This document shows, in pieces, positions 22,871 through 34,611 of a stretch of 64,000 nucleotides of DNA. A program made the translations under genes and the position numbers. The notes beneath the pieces are model-generated. The model searched no databases. It had not been told where the DNA came from and saw nothing but the letters and a program-made list of their open reading frames with translations. Every line of letters starts with the position of its first letter. Position 1 is the first letter of the stretch. The stretch comes from Cadophora sp. MPI-SDFR-AT-0126 (taxonomy: Eukaryota > Ascomycota > Leotiomycetes > Helotiales > Ploettnerulaceae): positions 2,767,434 to 2,831,433 of the forward strand of contig JAGMVK010000008.1 of NCBI GenBank assembly GCA_020747065.1. Direction: 5' to 3'.

Positions 22871-23884
22871 TACAGATTCCAGACTCTAATCTCTAAACTA
22901 ATAATAGTCTTCTCTTTAGTTAAGTATCTCTTTTTTCTTATTAATATCTTATAAGTCTCTTTTTTAGTAAGCTAATATATATAATAATTTTTAGGACTAC
23001 TATTACTTACGCTAGGGGTTAGTAAGGCTAGCTATATTATAAGATGTATTTTGCTATAACTTTCTTTTTGCTATAAGATTTACCGCTTATACTAGGAATT
23101 AGTAAAGCTAGCTATACTATAAAACGCATTACTTTTATCTACTCTTCTTACTCTTCTTACTTTTAATACTTTACTAATCTCTAACTAATTGACCTTTAAG
23201 CGCAGAGGGTAGCTAAGGGACCTAGTTACTTAGTAAAAGAGTAGGCCTTTACTCTTCCATAGATTCTTAATTCCTTTTTCCTTAACTCCTTTCTTCTTAA
23301 CTCGATTCTGCCATACTTCGACTTATATAGACTAGTTAAATCAATAGTCTAGCGTAGGTTAAGGCGACTAGTCCTATCTAGAATTAATCATTTAATAATT
23401 AAGTAATTAATTAATTAATCCGCTATTATAACTAACTCTCTCTTTTTTTAAACTCTAATTCTAAAAACACGATCTACTATATTAAGCCTAACTAGCTCTT
23501 CTTACGATTTTCGTACTTGAAATAAGTCACTACAGTGCGCTTAAATCTTATAAGAGTAATAGGAGTAGCGACCTAATTATAGGACTATAGGGAGATACTA
23601 CTAAAAAGGTGTTTAATTAGTTTAGGAATTTAGCCTAATATCGTAATTATAAGACGATAGTAAGTATTCCCTAATACTAGCCTTAGTACTTTAGTTTCTT
23701 TTTAATATCTGCCACTCCCTAAACTACGAATCAGTTTCTCTAAAAGGGCTTTCTTCTCTTATAAATTAGTTTCTTAAAGAGGGCTTCTTTATATAGTAAT
23801 AGGACTAAAGTAATTAAAGAGTTACCTAATTCTTCAGGTACTTTTAGACTACTTACATGATTTAAAGAGATTAGCTTATTTTAT

Positions 23885-26800
23885 AATATCTTAAGTACTC
23901 TATAAGTATAATTAATATCTTTATTTAGTAATAAAAAGCTCAATTACTAAGCAAAGTATTCTAGATTAAATAAAGACTTAAAGAATATACCTCTAATAGT
24001 CTTTACATAAGAAATTACTATATATAATAAATTTATAGTAAAGTCTTTTTTATTAAGGTTTATAATTATTTTTAAGAGAGTAAGATCTTAACTTTTATAA
24101 ACTATTATTACCTAACCTAAGCAAATAGCAAACTAAGTTCTACTACAATTCTTCCCTTTTTATATAAATTCTCGTATAACCTCAAAGATTAATATATATT
24201 CCGTCTTTTTAAAAGTCGAGCTAGTATAATTATTAATCTCTATAAGTAAAGTAAATAAATAATCTTTAAAAGGATTCTTTCCCTTCGCTTAAATAATATC
24301 CTTTAGTGTTCTTATAAAGCTATTTACTAGTCCTTTACTAGTTCAAAGATTATCCTATAGTATAATACGAGCTCTAATAAAGAATAGTAATTTAGTAACC
24401 AAGTTCTTAGTATTATTTATAGGTGTATTTATAACTTATAGGCTCGTATAAAAAGCTAATATCTTCTTAACCAATTCTTTAAGTACTTTAAGCTTTACTA
24501 AGTTATAGTTTTGGACTTTTATTTATATAGTATAAATATAGAGGATATTATTAAATAATACTCTCTCTTTAAAAGATAGATTACTAGTTACGCGGCGAAG
24601 TAAGAATCGCTACCTTTTATCTTTAAGCTAGCTAGTTTGCAATTAATTAAGAATATATTTAAAAGTTAATACCTCTTTATTCTCTCCCTCTTATCGTATA
24701 AACTTTAATAATCGTATTATAATACTAAAATCTTAGTATATAGTATAACCCTACTAGTACGTATCTTTCCACAGCTTCTAACTTTTCTCTCCCTTATATA
24801 GTCTAGAAAAAAGCAGTAACCCAGTAACTGGAGGTAATTAAAAAAAATCACTAGTAATAATAAAATTAATCTCTTTAAATAGCTCTTCTTTTTTTAGAAA
24901 TATCTTAACTAAATATTACTTAATTTATATTAAAAGCTTAAAATTAAGCATAGACTTTTTATTAGTAATAAGATATCAAATATACTAAAACTTAACTTAT
25001 AAATATAAGATAGTAGCGCAAAATAGCGATTAAAATAGCTTATTAATAGAAAGATAAAATAGACTATAAAGAGTAATACCCTTAATATTATATATAGCTA
25101 CGCCAGTTAGAGCTACTCGTAGAATGGGATTTTCTTTACTAGTGGCCTTAGTTATAAACTAAAGGTAGTAATATATCAGAAGAATAGTGTAGGTCTTACT
25201 GCTTCTTACTTCTTTGTTTAATTATATAAGAAGTTAATTAGGATCTTCCTAATTATTAATAAGAAGTTAGGTATAATAATTAATTAAGAGATTAAAGAAT
25301 TTTCTTTACTTAGGATTTAAAGTAGCTAGGTCTATACTTCCGATTACTAAAATAGAGAAGTTAGTAAAGTATAATACTTTTTATACTTCCTACTAATTTA
25401 CTAAAAGATCGGGATATTTTCTAATATATATATTTTAATCCTTAATTTTATTAAAAACACGCTCTCTTAAATTATTAAGATCTTTATTAATTACGATATT
25501 ATAATTTAAGTTAGTAGTAGTAAGGTTCTTTTACTCTCTACCTTCTTTATTTTTTTACTTAGCTTTAATTAAGTTAGCTTCTAAAATAATTTCTTTATTT
25601 AAATTAGGATCTTTCTTATAAATCTTCTTTAAGGTATCTTTATAATAGTTAAATAGAATCTTATAAGTAATCTTAAAATCCTTCTATACTTCTTAATAAG
25701 ACTTAAACTGATTAAATTCTTCTTTTAGGATTACTAAGAATTAATAGGGTTTAGAGTAAGGCAAATAGAGCTAAAGCTTAACTTAAAAGAAATACTTAAG
25801 CTATCCCTTTTCAAGTAATATAAAGTACCTAGGCTAGTAATTAATTAATCGCGGTTTAATCTATAAGCGCTTCTTCTTTATATACTAGTTAAAGTATATA
25901 AGTCACTAGAAGAACGAGACTTCTTGAAACTTATTACCTTAATTTAAATATCTCTTATATAGTGATTTCTACTTTTTAATATAGCGATTTTCAAGTATAA
26001 CACTAATATATTAATCTCTAGTATTATAGTAGTCTAGGGTATAGATTATACGAGAGAAGTAATATAATAATAAACCAAGAATAATATAATTAATCTCTTA
26101 TATAGAGTAGTCTCTCTTCCTAATGAGTTTATTAAGGAACTTAGTAATAAAAGATAATATTAGGTTTCGAGTACTTATATACTTTAAAACCTCTATCTTG
26201 AATTCTTTATAAGTATAAAAAGCCTTCTCTAGCTTAAAGTAATACTTTAAGACATAATCTATAAGTTCGCGGAATATTATTATGGATTAAATATCAAGAT
26301 TTACTAATTATACTAATATAAGTATTATAGTATATAAGTTATAGAATAACTGGTTTCTCTCTACTGCAAATTACTATTACTTTGGATTTATATTTTTACA
26401 TACTTTTACCTTTATTTAAATTATCTAAGGGTAGTAAAACCAGCAGTAGTAATTACTATTCTTATTCACACGAATATAATAGATCGATTAATATCCGTAA
26501 TAAGTTTATATACGATTAAGAACTAAGTTAAGAAAATCCTTAGTATTCTAGATATCCTTAAAAGGTAGAGAGACTAGGTTCTTTCTATCTAATTACTAAG
26601 ATAGATTTAAATTAATAACTATAATCTTCTGGGCCCAATATTTTGTAAAGATTGATTTATTTCTCTTATTTTCGCAAGTTATAGAAGGAGTACTATCTTA
26701 AAATAAGCTAAGATTATTTTTATTCAGGATATAATAAGAAATCTAATAAATACTATAGTAGTATCCTATATCTTACATTTAAAACTCAATTTTATACTAA

Positions 26801-28400
26801 AAGTCTTTATAGCTAAGGAATAATTTAAGAACCATATTCTAAAAGAGGGTAATTCATAGGTAAATATAATAAGCAATAATATAAGGATTTAATTATACTA
26901 TATTATGTACAATCTTCTACTTATCTTCCTTAGTAGTAGTACTATATTTATTAAATCTTAGTAAGAGACGTTATAAATCGTACTACTGTATATCTACATA
27001 ACTAGTAGTTATAAATACTATTAAAAAATCATTAATTACACGTATATAGATTTTAAGAGAGCTTTTCTTTGAACCCTAGAATAGTAGTATTTTAGGAAGA
27101 TATACGCCTTATCGAATAATCTTAGGCAAGAGATCTTTAAAAGTCTTAAGAGCTTCCTTTAACTTATTAAGCGTTAGATTAGTAAGATTAGAGTTTTAGT
27201 AAATAAAGTATTAATTTATAAATATAGATTTATTCTATATTAATTAATTAAATAAGTAGAATTTAAAGTAAGGGTATTATTTAAATTAACTATTATAGAA
27301 TTGCAAAAGATACTATTTCTATTTCTATAAAAATACCGACTATTAGTAGGAGTTATTAAAATCAACTAATTTATAAGGGAAAAGCGTTGGAAATACTATA
27401 ATAAAAAGCCACTGAATTCTTCTAATTTCATTAAGGAATTATATTCTAATAAAGGGTGCAGTAATAGTCTGAGTCTTTTTAATAGTTACACAAATAGCTA
27501 CTATCTTCGGTATATCTTCTGTTAAATATGGAATAATTAAGTAATCCAGAGGAATTTATATAACTTCGTTGTTATCTATAACTTCTTTATTAACTCTAGC
27601 TTATTAAGATGTAATTAGTTTATTATTATTTTTATTTATAAAAGGAGATATTATTTCTTAAGTTTTCGTAATTTATATAATCTAATTATAAATATCACTA
27701 TCCTTAGAATAATACTATTTTAATAATTTGTAATTAATAGTAATATCTTTATAATTAGAGTAATTCTACTTTAAGAACGTAAACTAGATAAAAAGTCTAT
27801 ATTAATTAACTTTGAAATTATTAAGGAATTAGTACCGGATCTATTTATTACTATTTACTAGGGTAAGAAGAATTATATTAAGCTCTAAAGGTATTAATAG
27901 TACTTTATTACTAAACTTAACGTGACTATTTATAAAAGTAACGTAATATCTAGTATACTTGAATTATAGATCATAAGCTCTATAGACTTGTATTTATATG
28001 TGAGTAGAAGATATATAGATCTGCTTAATTTAAGAGAGTTTTAGTAAGTAGTGTAGTATCTCTCTCAAGTTTATATTATTAGCTCTTAATATAAAATAAG
28101 GGTAAGTTCCGGTTTTATCGTATTAGTAGTATTATTAATAAGTTCTATTTAAGATCTTAATATCTATTTATTCCTCTTTATACTAAGAGTAGTAAACTAT
28201 TTCTATATTTATAAGTAAAGTATAGAAGTCTTTAACTCTTTACTAATTTACTAGATAGATTAGTTATATATAAGCGGCTATAGCTAGCCTCTTAATATGT
28301 TCTTAAGTTATCTATTCTTATAATAGAATATTCATATACTCTTATTTAATATTATTAAGGTTATAGTTAAAACTAAAGCTTTATTTAAATAAAAAAGGCG
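23885..28400 (-). pseudogene. Helitron-like replication protein with Pif1 helicase, ruined by RIP
   Basis: Minus-strand frames keep a protein pattern interrupted mostly by TAA/TAG where Gln or Trp is expected. In order: an N-terminal part near 28300-27750 (LREILHYLLKLS, VQVYRAYDLQ-like); a middle part near 26450-25850 (LEKAFYTYKEFKIEVLKYIS, SFITKFLNKLIRKRDYS, IKPRLINY); then the helicase. Helicase traces are LNPKQRKFFNLLINYY near 25300, a Walker A decayed to RSSKTYTI where GSGKTYTI is expected, LTGVAIYNIKGITLYSL near 25100, a Walker B decayed to YLITNKKSM from YLIIDEKSM, DFFQLPPVTG near 24830, SRTQFA near 24130, and a C-terminal ISYVKTIRGIFF near 24000. Every change in the ATP-binding motifs can be explained by G-to-A or C-to-T mutation. 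The coordinates are approximate ends of the recognisable part. Confidence 0.75.
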
Positions 28401-29197
28401 AAGATAATAGAAAGGATTATTAAGTATTTAATAGTTTTAAAGAGTAATATCCCAATTTATAAGAAAATAAGACACGTGATTCTATAAAAGCAGAGGAATT
28501 AATAGTAGGAGCTAGAGATTTAATAAGCAAAATATTAGTTCTTTAATTAGCTCTCTTAGTTCGAAAATTAATTACAGTAATTTTTCGCTAATTCTTAGTA
28601 TTACAAGATTACTAAGAATTGTTCTATACTATGTACTAAGCTTTAGTATTAGAATTTAGTATTAAAAAGAAAGGCCGGTAAATAAGGGGATTACTTGAAT
28701 TAAGAGTATTACTACTAGAGTAAGGAATAAGTAGTCTTGTACTTCTTTCCTTACTATAAGAGATATTATCTTTTCTCTTTAGAGGTCTTCCTTAATTAGA
28801 GTTCTTCTCTATTAATTTATAGTATAATCAATTCCCTACCCTATATAGAACGTACCTTATTAACTGCTTTTTCCCCTTTAAAAACTTAATAAGAGGTTTT
28901 GTTTTACTATAGTAAGAGCACTTAATAGCTTAATCTATAGTTATAAGGAATAATAATAAGTATATAAAATAAGATACCTAAGTCTTGCTAGGCTTAACTT
29001 AAGTGTAAAAGTTTTTTTAATATATATAAGTATAAAAGAATTACGACTAATTAAAGAGTATAATTCCACTTACTAATATATTTAGAAAAGTTTTCAGTAA
29101 ATCATAAAGCGAGAAAAAAAAGCTTAGCAAAAGTTTTAAATTTGGCCCCCCTATCTAATTTAATCCGGTATTTCGATCAGTCTCACGTACCCTCGCG

Positions 29198-29221
29198 AGA
29201 TTTTAGTAGAACTGACGTTCA
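29198..29221 (-). repeat. Right terminal inverted repeat of the AT-rich element
   Basis: Inverted match to 21311-21337. GC content returns to normal about 50 bp inside this end, so this terminus looks less mutated than the left one. Confidence 0.65.
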
Positions 29222-29375
29222 ATCATACGGTGACTCTACTGGCACTCAATGATTTGACGTGAAAGTGGATATGACAAAGTGGGCTCATTCCAGTCACGAA
29301 GGCGCGTCCAGAGAATATGCATTAAAGCTCTCTTACTGTGATCGGAAACCCTGCAGGTGACAGACAATGCTGCTC

Positions 29376-30515
29376 CTAGGCCATCCAATTCCCCTCTATC
29401 ACCTTCTTCATCTGCTCGATCATTCTAACGTGTCTCGGCAAGGGCTTATACTTGTGCCCCTCCTCTCGATGTTCGAACCCGAAAGTGAAATCGAAGCTCT
29501 GAGCATTCGTTATCGTCGCCAGAGGATCGCATACCCCACTATCCAGGAACAGCTCTGTAGCCCTCTCATTGGCAACCTCCATCAACTTGTCGATTTTCTC
29601 CTCTACCTCGTCCGCTTCATCATCACTCTCGCCCAGCATTTCTTGCATCATCATGTTCGAATTGGCCATGACTTCCACCTCCAACGAGATCTCAAGGCGT
29701 GCGAGTCTTGACTTCTTGATCACCTGGACAAAACCCCTGATGATCGAAGAAGACCGCACAAGTCTTTGAAACTCTTCAGAGTCATCCTGCCGAACCACGT
29801 ATGTGTCATCATCAATCCAAAGCTTAACATTCTGGGTGTGTTCGAAGTCGAAGTTCGCATCGAAAAGTATATTCTGGAATCGAGCAAATACGTGTGGTTC
29901 GAGCAGGCCTCCCTCTATCTCGGGACTGTCGTAGATAATGGCACCATTGACTTCTCTTCCAAATCCTAGCAAGGGATTGTGCCTCCACACCCCCTGATGC
30001 GCGGCTCCAAACCTCAGATCTTGTGGGTTCTCATTTAGACAGAAAATGTCCCCAGGCTCGACAACGAGGATTGCCTCCCTATGGAACATGGAAATAGCCT
30101 CAGAATATATGTGCCTATTAGTTCGGAGGATTGCCGGGTACTTCTTGTATGCCTCGTAATCTTCCGCCTGGAATGTGTTGGCTTCTGCTGGAGTGGTGTA
30201 CTCTTCGTCCCCTCCCCCCATATCATGATCAGAATCGGAATCGGAATCGGAATCATCTGTGTCGTCTTCGCTGGGATTGTTCACGTCCACATCCAAGTCT
30301 GCCTCATCATCATCGGAGAAATCGTCTTCGAATTCGTCACCAGGAGTGATCGATATCATGCCTGTGGGAGTTGGAATAAGGAGGTAGCGATATATGTGCA
30401 AGCGGATCTCTGTGGATAGTCAGAATTGTCTCTCTGAATCAAGACAAGACTTACCCTTCGGGATCCGAAGAAAATGACATACATCTGCAGCAGGCGAGTA
30501 TTCAATTCCCTCCAT
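29376..30515 (-). CDS. F-box-like fungal hypothetical protein with acidic tract, 364 aa
   Basis: Exons 30515-30455 and 30409-29376, joined across a 45-nt GT-AG intron (30410-30454). The splice rebuilds FLRIPKEIRLHIYRYLLIP. This matches the leucine-rich F-box-like start common to a large fungal family (usually LPxELRxxIYxxLL). It is followed by a strongly acidic stretch at about residues 44-85 (EDDFSDDDEAD, SDSDSDSDHDMGGGDEE). Then comes ILRTNRHIYSEAISMFHREA, a second hallmark of the family, and a body containing GFGREVNGAIIYD. Members are presumed intracellular adaptor or structural proteins; no function is proven. The ATG at 30515 gives a 20-residue first exon. It lies directly beside the AT-rich element. 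Confidence 0.75.
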
Positions 30516-30652
30516 GTTGTGTTGCAGGAAGCTGCGTGTTGATGAGGGGCCGATTTTGTCGCGAATTTTGTTTTTATTCTGGAGCATCGATTGACCGCCT
30601 CCTTGCAGCGCCACGTGATACCCCTCAGCGGGGTGTTTTTCTCCACAACCGA

Positions 30653-30685
<33 letters not shown>

Positions 30686-31638
30686 CTTTCATTTTGGTTT
30701 GATTGAAGTAGCACTTCTTGGAGATGCAGCGACAGTTCAAAGAGTTGCGTGAGGTCGTCTGCAAAATTCATCCCTCCATATGATCCTCTTCGTACTTACC
30801 CAAAATCAACAGACGCTCAGGACCAAGATCGGATCTTGCAACATGCAGTTTTCGTCTGTTCAATAATGGTTTTTAAAGGACCACGACATTGCAGATTAAC
30901 TGTCATTTGGATCCCATCCACTAGATTGGCTCCTGAAATCTTATGGTTCCTCCATGATTTCCCGAGAGTTCGTACAGTACAGATCACTTCCGTTTCTTTC
31001 GGTTCTCTAAATCAGTCAGAACCATTCGTGAATTCGTTTGCGAAGGGTAGAGCAACAGTAATCTTCTTCCCGGCGTCAAGTCTACTGACTTGAGTAGAAA
31101 CAGAGGGCCTTAGTGATCTTAGCCTTATGTGTAGACCCTCTTTTCGCATACTCTCTGATATCGACATCTTCCCCTTAAACACAGCTTGTCCCATCACGAC
31201 ATCGAACTTCTCAAGGTAGCCAGGGAAGGCATTTTGTTGGATCTGAAGTTACAGGAAAGCAGTCGGGGCATGGAGAATTTTGTTTTTCTACCTCATGTGA
31301 TACACGCCCAAAGGTAATCACTAGATCTTTGTTTGTTTACCTTGTGTGTAACTGTTCGCTTAATTTTCAATGTTCAATGCCGAACTGAAATTGCTCACTG
31401 AGCGGTCATCTTTTGGGACGGTGCCATTCTAGTACGGGAGGAATTCTCGTTATCTCATGAATGGCGCGGATCATCATGTCGATGTTATCTTGTCCTATTT
31501 CCATTCCTCGCATTGCCAAGTCCAATATGCTGCAGATCATCAACCGAGTTGAACTAGTTGACTTGGCATTCTCAATCAATATTTATCGCCCATCACGCCC
31601 ACCGCCGTGGCTTCGATAGACGGTCCCTTCTCATCTAA
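30516..31638. other. Intergenic between divergent genes
   Basis: No supported gene. It contains the poly-C run at 30654-30682. A minus ORF at 30420-30764 overlaps exon 1 and is only partly real. Confidence 0.5.
30654..30682. repeat. 29-nt uninterrupted poly-C tract
   Basis: Twenty-nine consecutive C residues (G on the opposite strand), about 140 bp upstream of the F-box-like gene start. It could be a length-variable promoter tract. The true length is uncertain because such runs assemble poorly. Confidence 0.85.
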
Positions 31639-32935
31639 ATGATGACCAAGACTGAGCCACTAGTAAAGATGCATACTCAAGATCGGATAAGCCCACCTGA
31701 ATGGCTTCATCCAGCACTGACGGTGAGGGGGCCTCTGATCGCTTGCAGGCTGTGACTAACTGATTAGGCGACATGCGTCTTGTCGATTCTGCTTCCACGA
31801 GGATTGATCAGACTCAGCTCTGGAGCAGTAATTATCGGACTTTTCCTCTACCTCGTTGTATTCACTGGGGAACAATCTCGAGATGCATATCTTTCGGGTG
31901 TATCCTGTGCACTGTTGGTTCTTCGCTGGATCGACCTTGTTGGGATTCACACACCGGAAAGGGACTTCTGGAAGAAAACGGATCCCGATAATAAATCGAT
32001 AGATGGGTCTTGGGACCGCTTAAAATGGTTCTTCTTTCTTTGGAATAATCAGAGGTAAATCACCTGAGCAGGAAGATGCATGCGCTGACATGGTGATAGG
32101 GGGGTTGGATGGAACATTCAACCCGATTGTCTTCCTCAAGCTCCGTCAAGCAGCACCAATAGATCTACCTTTGTCAGACACAAGTTCGCTTCCGCTGCAT
32201 CGACCTATCTCGGCCTGGATATCACTCAAATGATCTTGAGATACACATATGCTATCGAAGATGGAGACTTTTTCGCCATGCACCTTTTAAAGCAGATCTT
32301 TGTGGCGTGGACTTCAGCGTTCAAACTGTTCTTCACGATCTCTCTCCTATATTCTCTTGGGAGTGCTTTCACTATCCTCGCTCGAGTCTACGACCCAGTA
32401 GATTGGCCGCCGATATTTGGACATTTCACGAAAGACGCTTGGAGTGTTCGAAAGATGTGGGGATCCTGTTGGCACCAGATGATGCGACGGCTGTGTGCTG
32501 AAGCGGGGAGGATCACGAAGTCTATCTGCGGTTTCCGAACAGGAAGCTTCGCAAGCAGGTATTCTCAGATTTGGGTCGGTTTCGCCGTGAGTGCCGCTAT
32601 ACATCATGCGGGTGCGATTGTTGGCATGTTCGAAGATGATGGTTGGTTACAGAGCCTGTACTTTCTAGTGCAGCCCGTAGGGATTATGTTTGAGGATGGA
32701 GTTATGGGAATCGCGCGGCGATTCGGCATTCGAGCAAGTCGTAAGTTCCTAGTCCTTCGATTGAGCAATAGCTGACATCAAAGGCTGGACTAAGTTACTT
32801 GGGCATTTGTGGGTCATCGGCTGGTTCTCTTGGAGCTTGAGATTGATTGTCGCCTTCCAGCCGAAGTCCTGGGCTGAAGTCTTTGTCGTACCCAGCCTTT
32901 TGCAACTCATATCAGTTACTATAGAAAATAACTAA
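31639..32935 (+). CDS. MBOAT_2/wax-synthase-type O-acyltransferase, 387 aa, four exons
   Basis: Exons 31639-31722, 31768-32054, 32100-32740 and 32784-32935, all GT-AG, 388 codons. It has several hydrophobic segments: AVIIGLFLYLVVFTG in exon 2, and FKLFFTISLLYSLGSAFTIL and the HHAGAIVG region in exon 3. Wax-synthase-domain hallmarks are FGHFTKDAWSVRKMWGSCWHQMMRR and AIHHAGAIVGMF, where the His of the second motif is the expected catalytic residue. Fungal relatives are integral membrane acetyl- or acyltransferases, often found in terpenoid and meroterpenoid clusters, which esterify hydroxyl groups. No terpene cyclase or PKS is nearby, so it looks like an orphan. An ATG ten codons after the chosen one (31669) is also possible. 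Confidence 0.85.
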
Positions 32936-33274
32936 ATTAGAATTAGACAAGGAACGAACTTCTACGAATAGAATAAATAAACAAGCAAGCTAGTGACTTT
33001 AAAGCAATATTCAGAAAAGAAGTGATATCATTCTACGTCATACGCTGCTAAATTCACGTTCTGTATATCGCGACTGTAATTTTATGATCTATGCTAAAGT
33101 TTTCTTTACCTTGAAGCTAGAATCAATAGATGATAGCTCACTTCAATCCAAGTTTCTTTTTTTACCTCATTTTGTTTCACCGTGCAAGCAAGTTATAGCA
33201 ATATGATATTTGTATTCAAATGCAAGCACTTTTCCACCATACAAGTTTTTCACGAGCCGAACTTTTTATGTAAC
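32936..33274. other. Convergent intergenic, AT-rich
   Basis: 3' flanks of the acyltransferase and BTB genes. No gene is seen. Confidence 0.5.
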
Positions 33275-34448
33275 TCAATGTATCCTCTGCAGCTGGAACT
33301 GGAAAAAGTCCTTTACAATCTGTCCTCCACCAGCCAGAAGATTCATGAACTTCGCATCAGTAGAAAGCTCTACTGCATGTATTGCCATGTACTGGCACAC
33401 CAAGTTTCTCAACCCTCCAATCACTTCATCCCCTTCTTTCCCCTCCCCTGTGTATGCATATCTCGCAAGGTCCGTAATATCACCAATGTTCTCGTTGTCA
33501 AGCTCGAAAGTACACAATGTCTTGTGCAGCTTGAAGAGTGCAAGTGCTTTCAGGGAGTCCACCAGCTGAACATCTCCCAGGCGGTAAAGAGAGGCATGGC
33601 TCAGAAAAACGTTGGAATAACTGTGATCTTTCTCGAAAACAGACGAGGGCTCGCAAGTGCCTTCATAGTTATCGAGTGAGGCAAGTACCGGATAGGAGAG
33701 GGATTTGAAGTTGGCCGTAAGTTTGTACTGATCCGATGGCTTGTCTTCCCCATTGGGTGGTATAGCCTTCGGGCTTGTCTCCGGAAGTTGCGTTTCTGTC
33801 TCTTGTGTCTCCTCTGGCTTTGTCTCTAGCTCTGGCTTCGTCTCTGGTAGTGGGTCTGGCTCCAGCACAGCTTCCTTCTCTGCTTTCAACGCAGCCTCTT
33901 TAGATTCCCTTTCTGACCGCTCAATAGCGGCCTTAGATGGCTTCTTCTTCTTGTGCTTCTTGACTGGCATGGGGTAGTTCAAAATGGACCCATTCTCCTC
34001 CTTCTGCTCAGACACGGAGCCATCTCGGGCATCGACTGGAGATGTCTCATCCGATCCAAGGGAATCAACTCGTCCTCGGATGCCATTGAGAGCTGCCGGT
34101 GAGGGCGATTGAGGAGTCACACTGTTCTCGGCCGGATCTGATTTTACTGAGGAGTCGATATTCTTGGGATGGATACCATTTGGCTTTTGTGCTACAACAG
34201 CGCTTCGCTTCTCGGTCTCTGGAATGGAATAGTTCCCAGTATACGCAAATTGGACGAAACGCTCAAATGTCGCCTTGCTCACGTCTTTCCATCTTACACT
34301 CCCGACTTGAGCTTCAGGACTTGATTTCACTAATATCCGGAGGGGTGTGGAAAGTTGGGCGATGGCATCTTCATGAACTGAGAATTCGGATGCACTGCCA
34401 TCTTCAGTTTCCCCAACAACGAACTTGAAGAGTCTGGAATTGAGGATG
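33275..34448 (-). CDS. BTB/POZ-domain protein, 5' end unresolved
   Basis: The coding frame runs from an acceptor near 34449 (CAACAG) to a stop at 33275, about 390 aa. The N-terminal part is BTB-like (LFKFVVGETEDG, FSVHEDAIAQLSTPLRIL, then VSKATFERFVQFAYTGNY). This corresponds to the usual 'FxVHKxxLxxxSxxF' and 'FxxFxxWxYTGxY' segments of fungal BTB proteins. A long charged linker follows, with a Lys-rich KKHKKKKPSKAA and a Glu/Pro/Thr-rich repeat. The C-terminal half resumes a BTB-associated pattern (HASLYRLGDVQLVDSLKALALFKLHKTL, IGDITDLARYAYTGEG). The first exon is uncertain. A candidate MPASFHEYDSLPYGRP at 34611 does not join in phase with a good donor. The protein is probably a protein-interaction or ubiquitin-ligase adaptor. 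Confidence 0.7.
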
Positions 34449-34611
34449 CTGTTGCGAAATTATTAGCATTTACTATTGAAGAGGAAAATATGAGGAGTTT
34501 CAAAGGCTATTCCCGAACGCTGAAGGAGGCCGATCGCTCAATCTAACTGTTGCTTGAGATTGACGGGCGACCATAAGGAAGGGAATCATACTCATGAAAA
34601 GATGCTGGCAT

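Larger units (their letters stand above)
21311..29221 (-). mobile_element. RIP-mutated 7.9-kb element with inverted termini and Helitron-like Pif1 coding relic
   Basis: A block of extreme AT content with sharp edges. It is dominated by TA dinucleotides and TAA/TAG triplets on both strands, as RIP produces. Near-identical inverted sequences mark both ends (21311-21337 and 29198-29221), and most differences are C/T transitions. The minus strand contains a long ruined Helitron-type protein (see 23885-28400). I found no clear target duplication. The inverted termini argue against a classical Helitron but could fit the Helitron2/Helentron group, which has short asymmetric inverted repeats. The block could also be a nested or composite element. 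Confidence 0.65.

Noticed and set aside
25850..26450. First reading of this part of the AT-rich block as a copia gag with a zinc knuckle
   Set aside because: The sequence that follows it on the minus strand carries Pif1 motifs, which fits a Helitron-type protein and not gag.
21240..29200. The AT-rich block as a centromere or a replication origin
   Set aside because: Ruined helicase coding pattern and inverted termini explain it as a RIP-mutated transposon.
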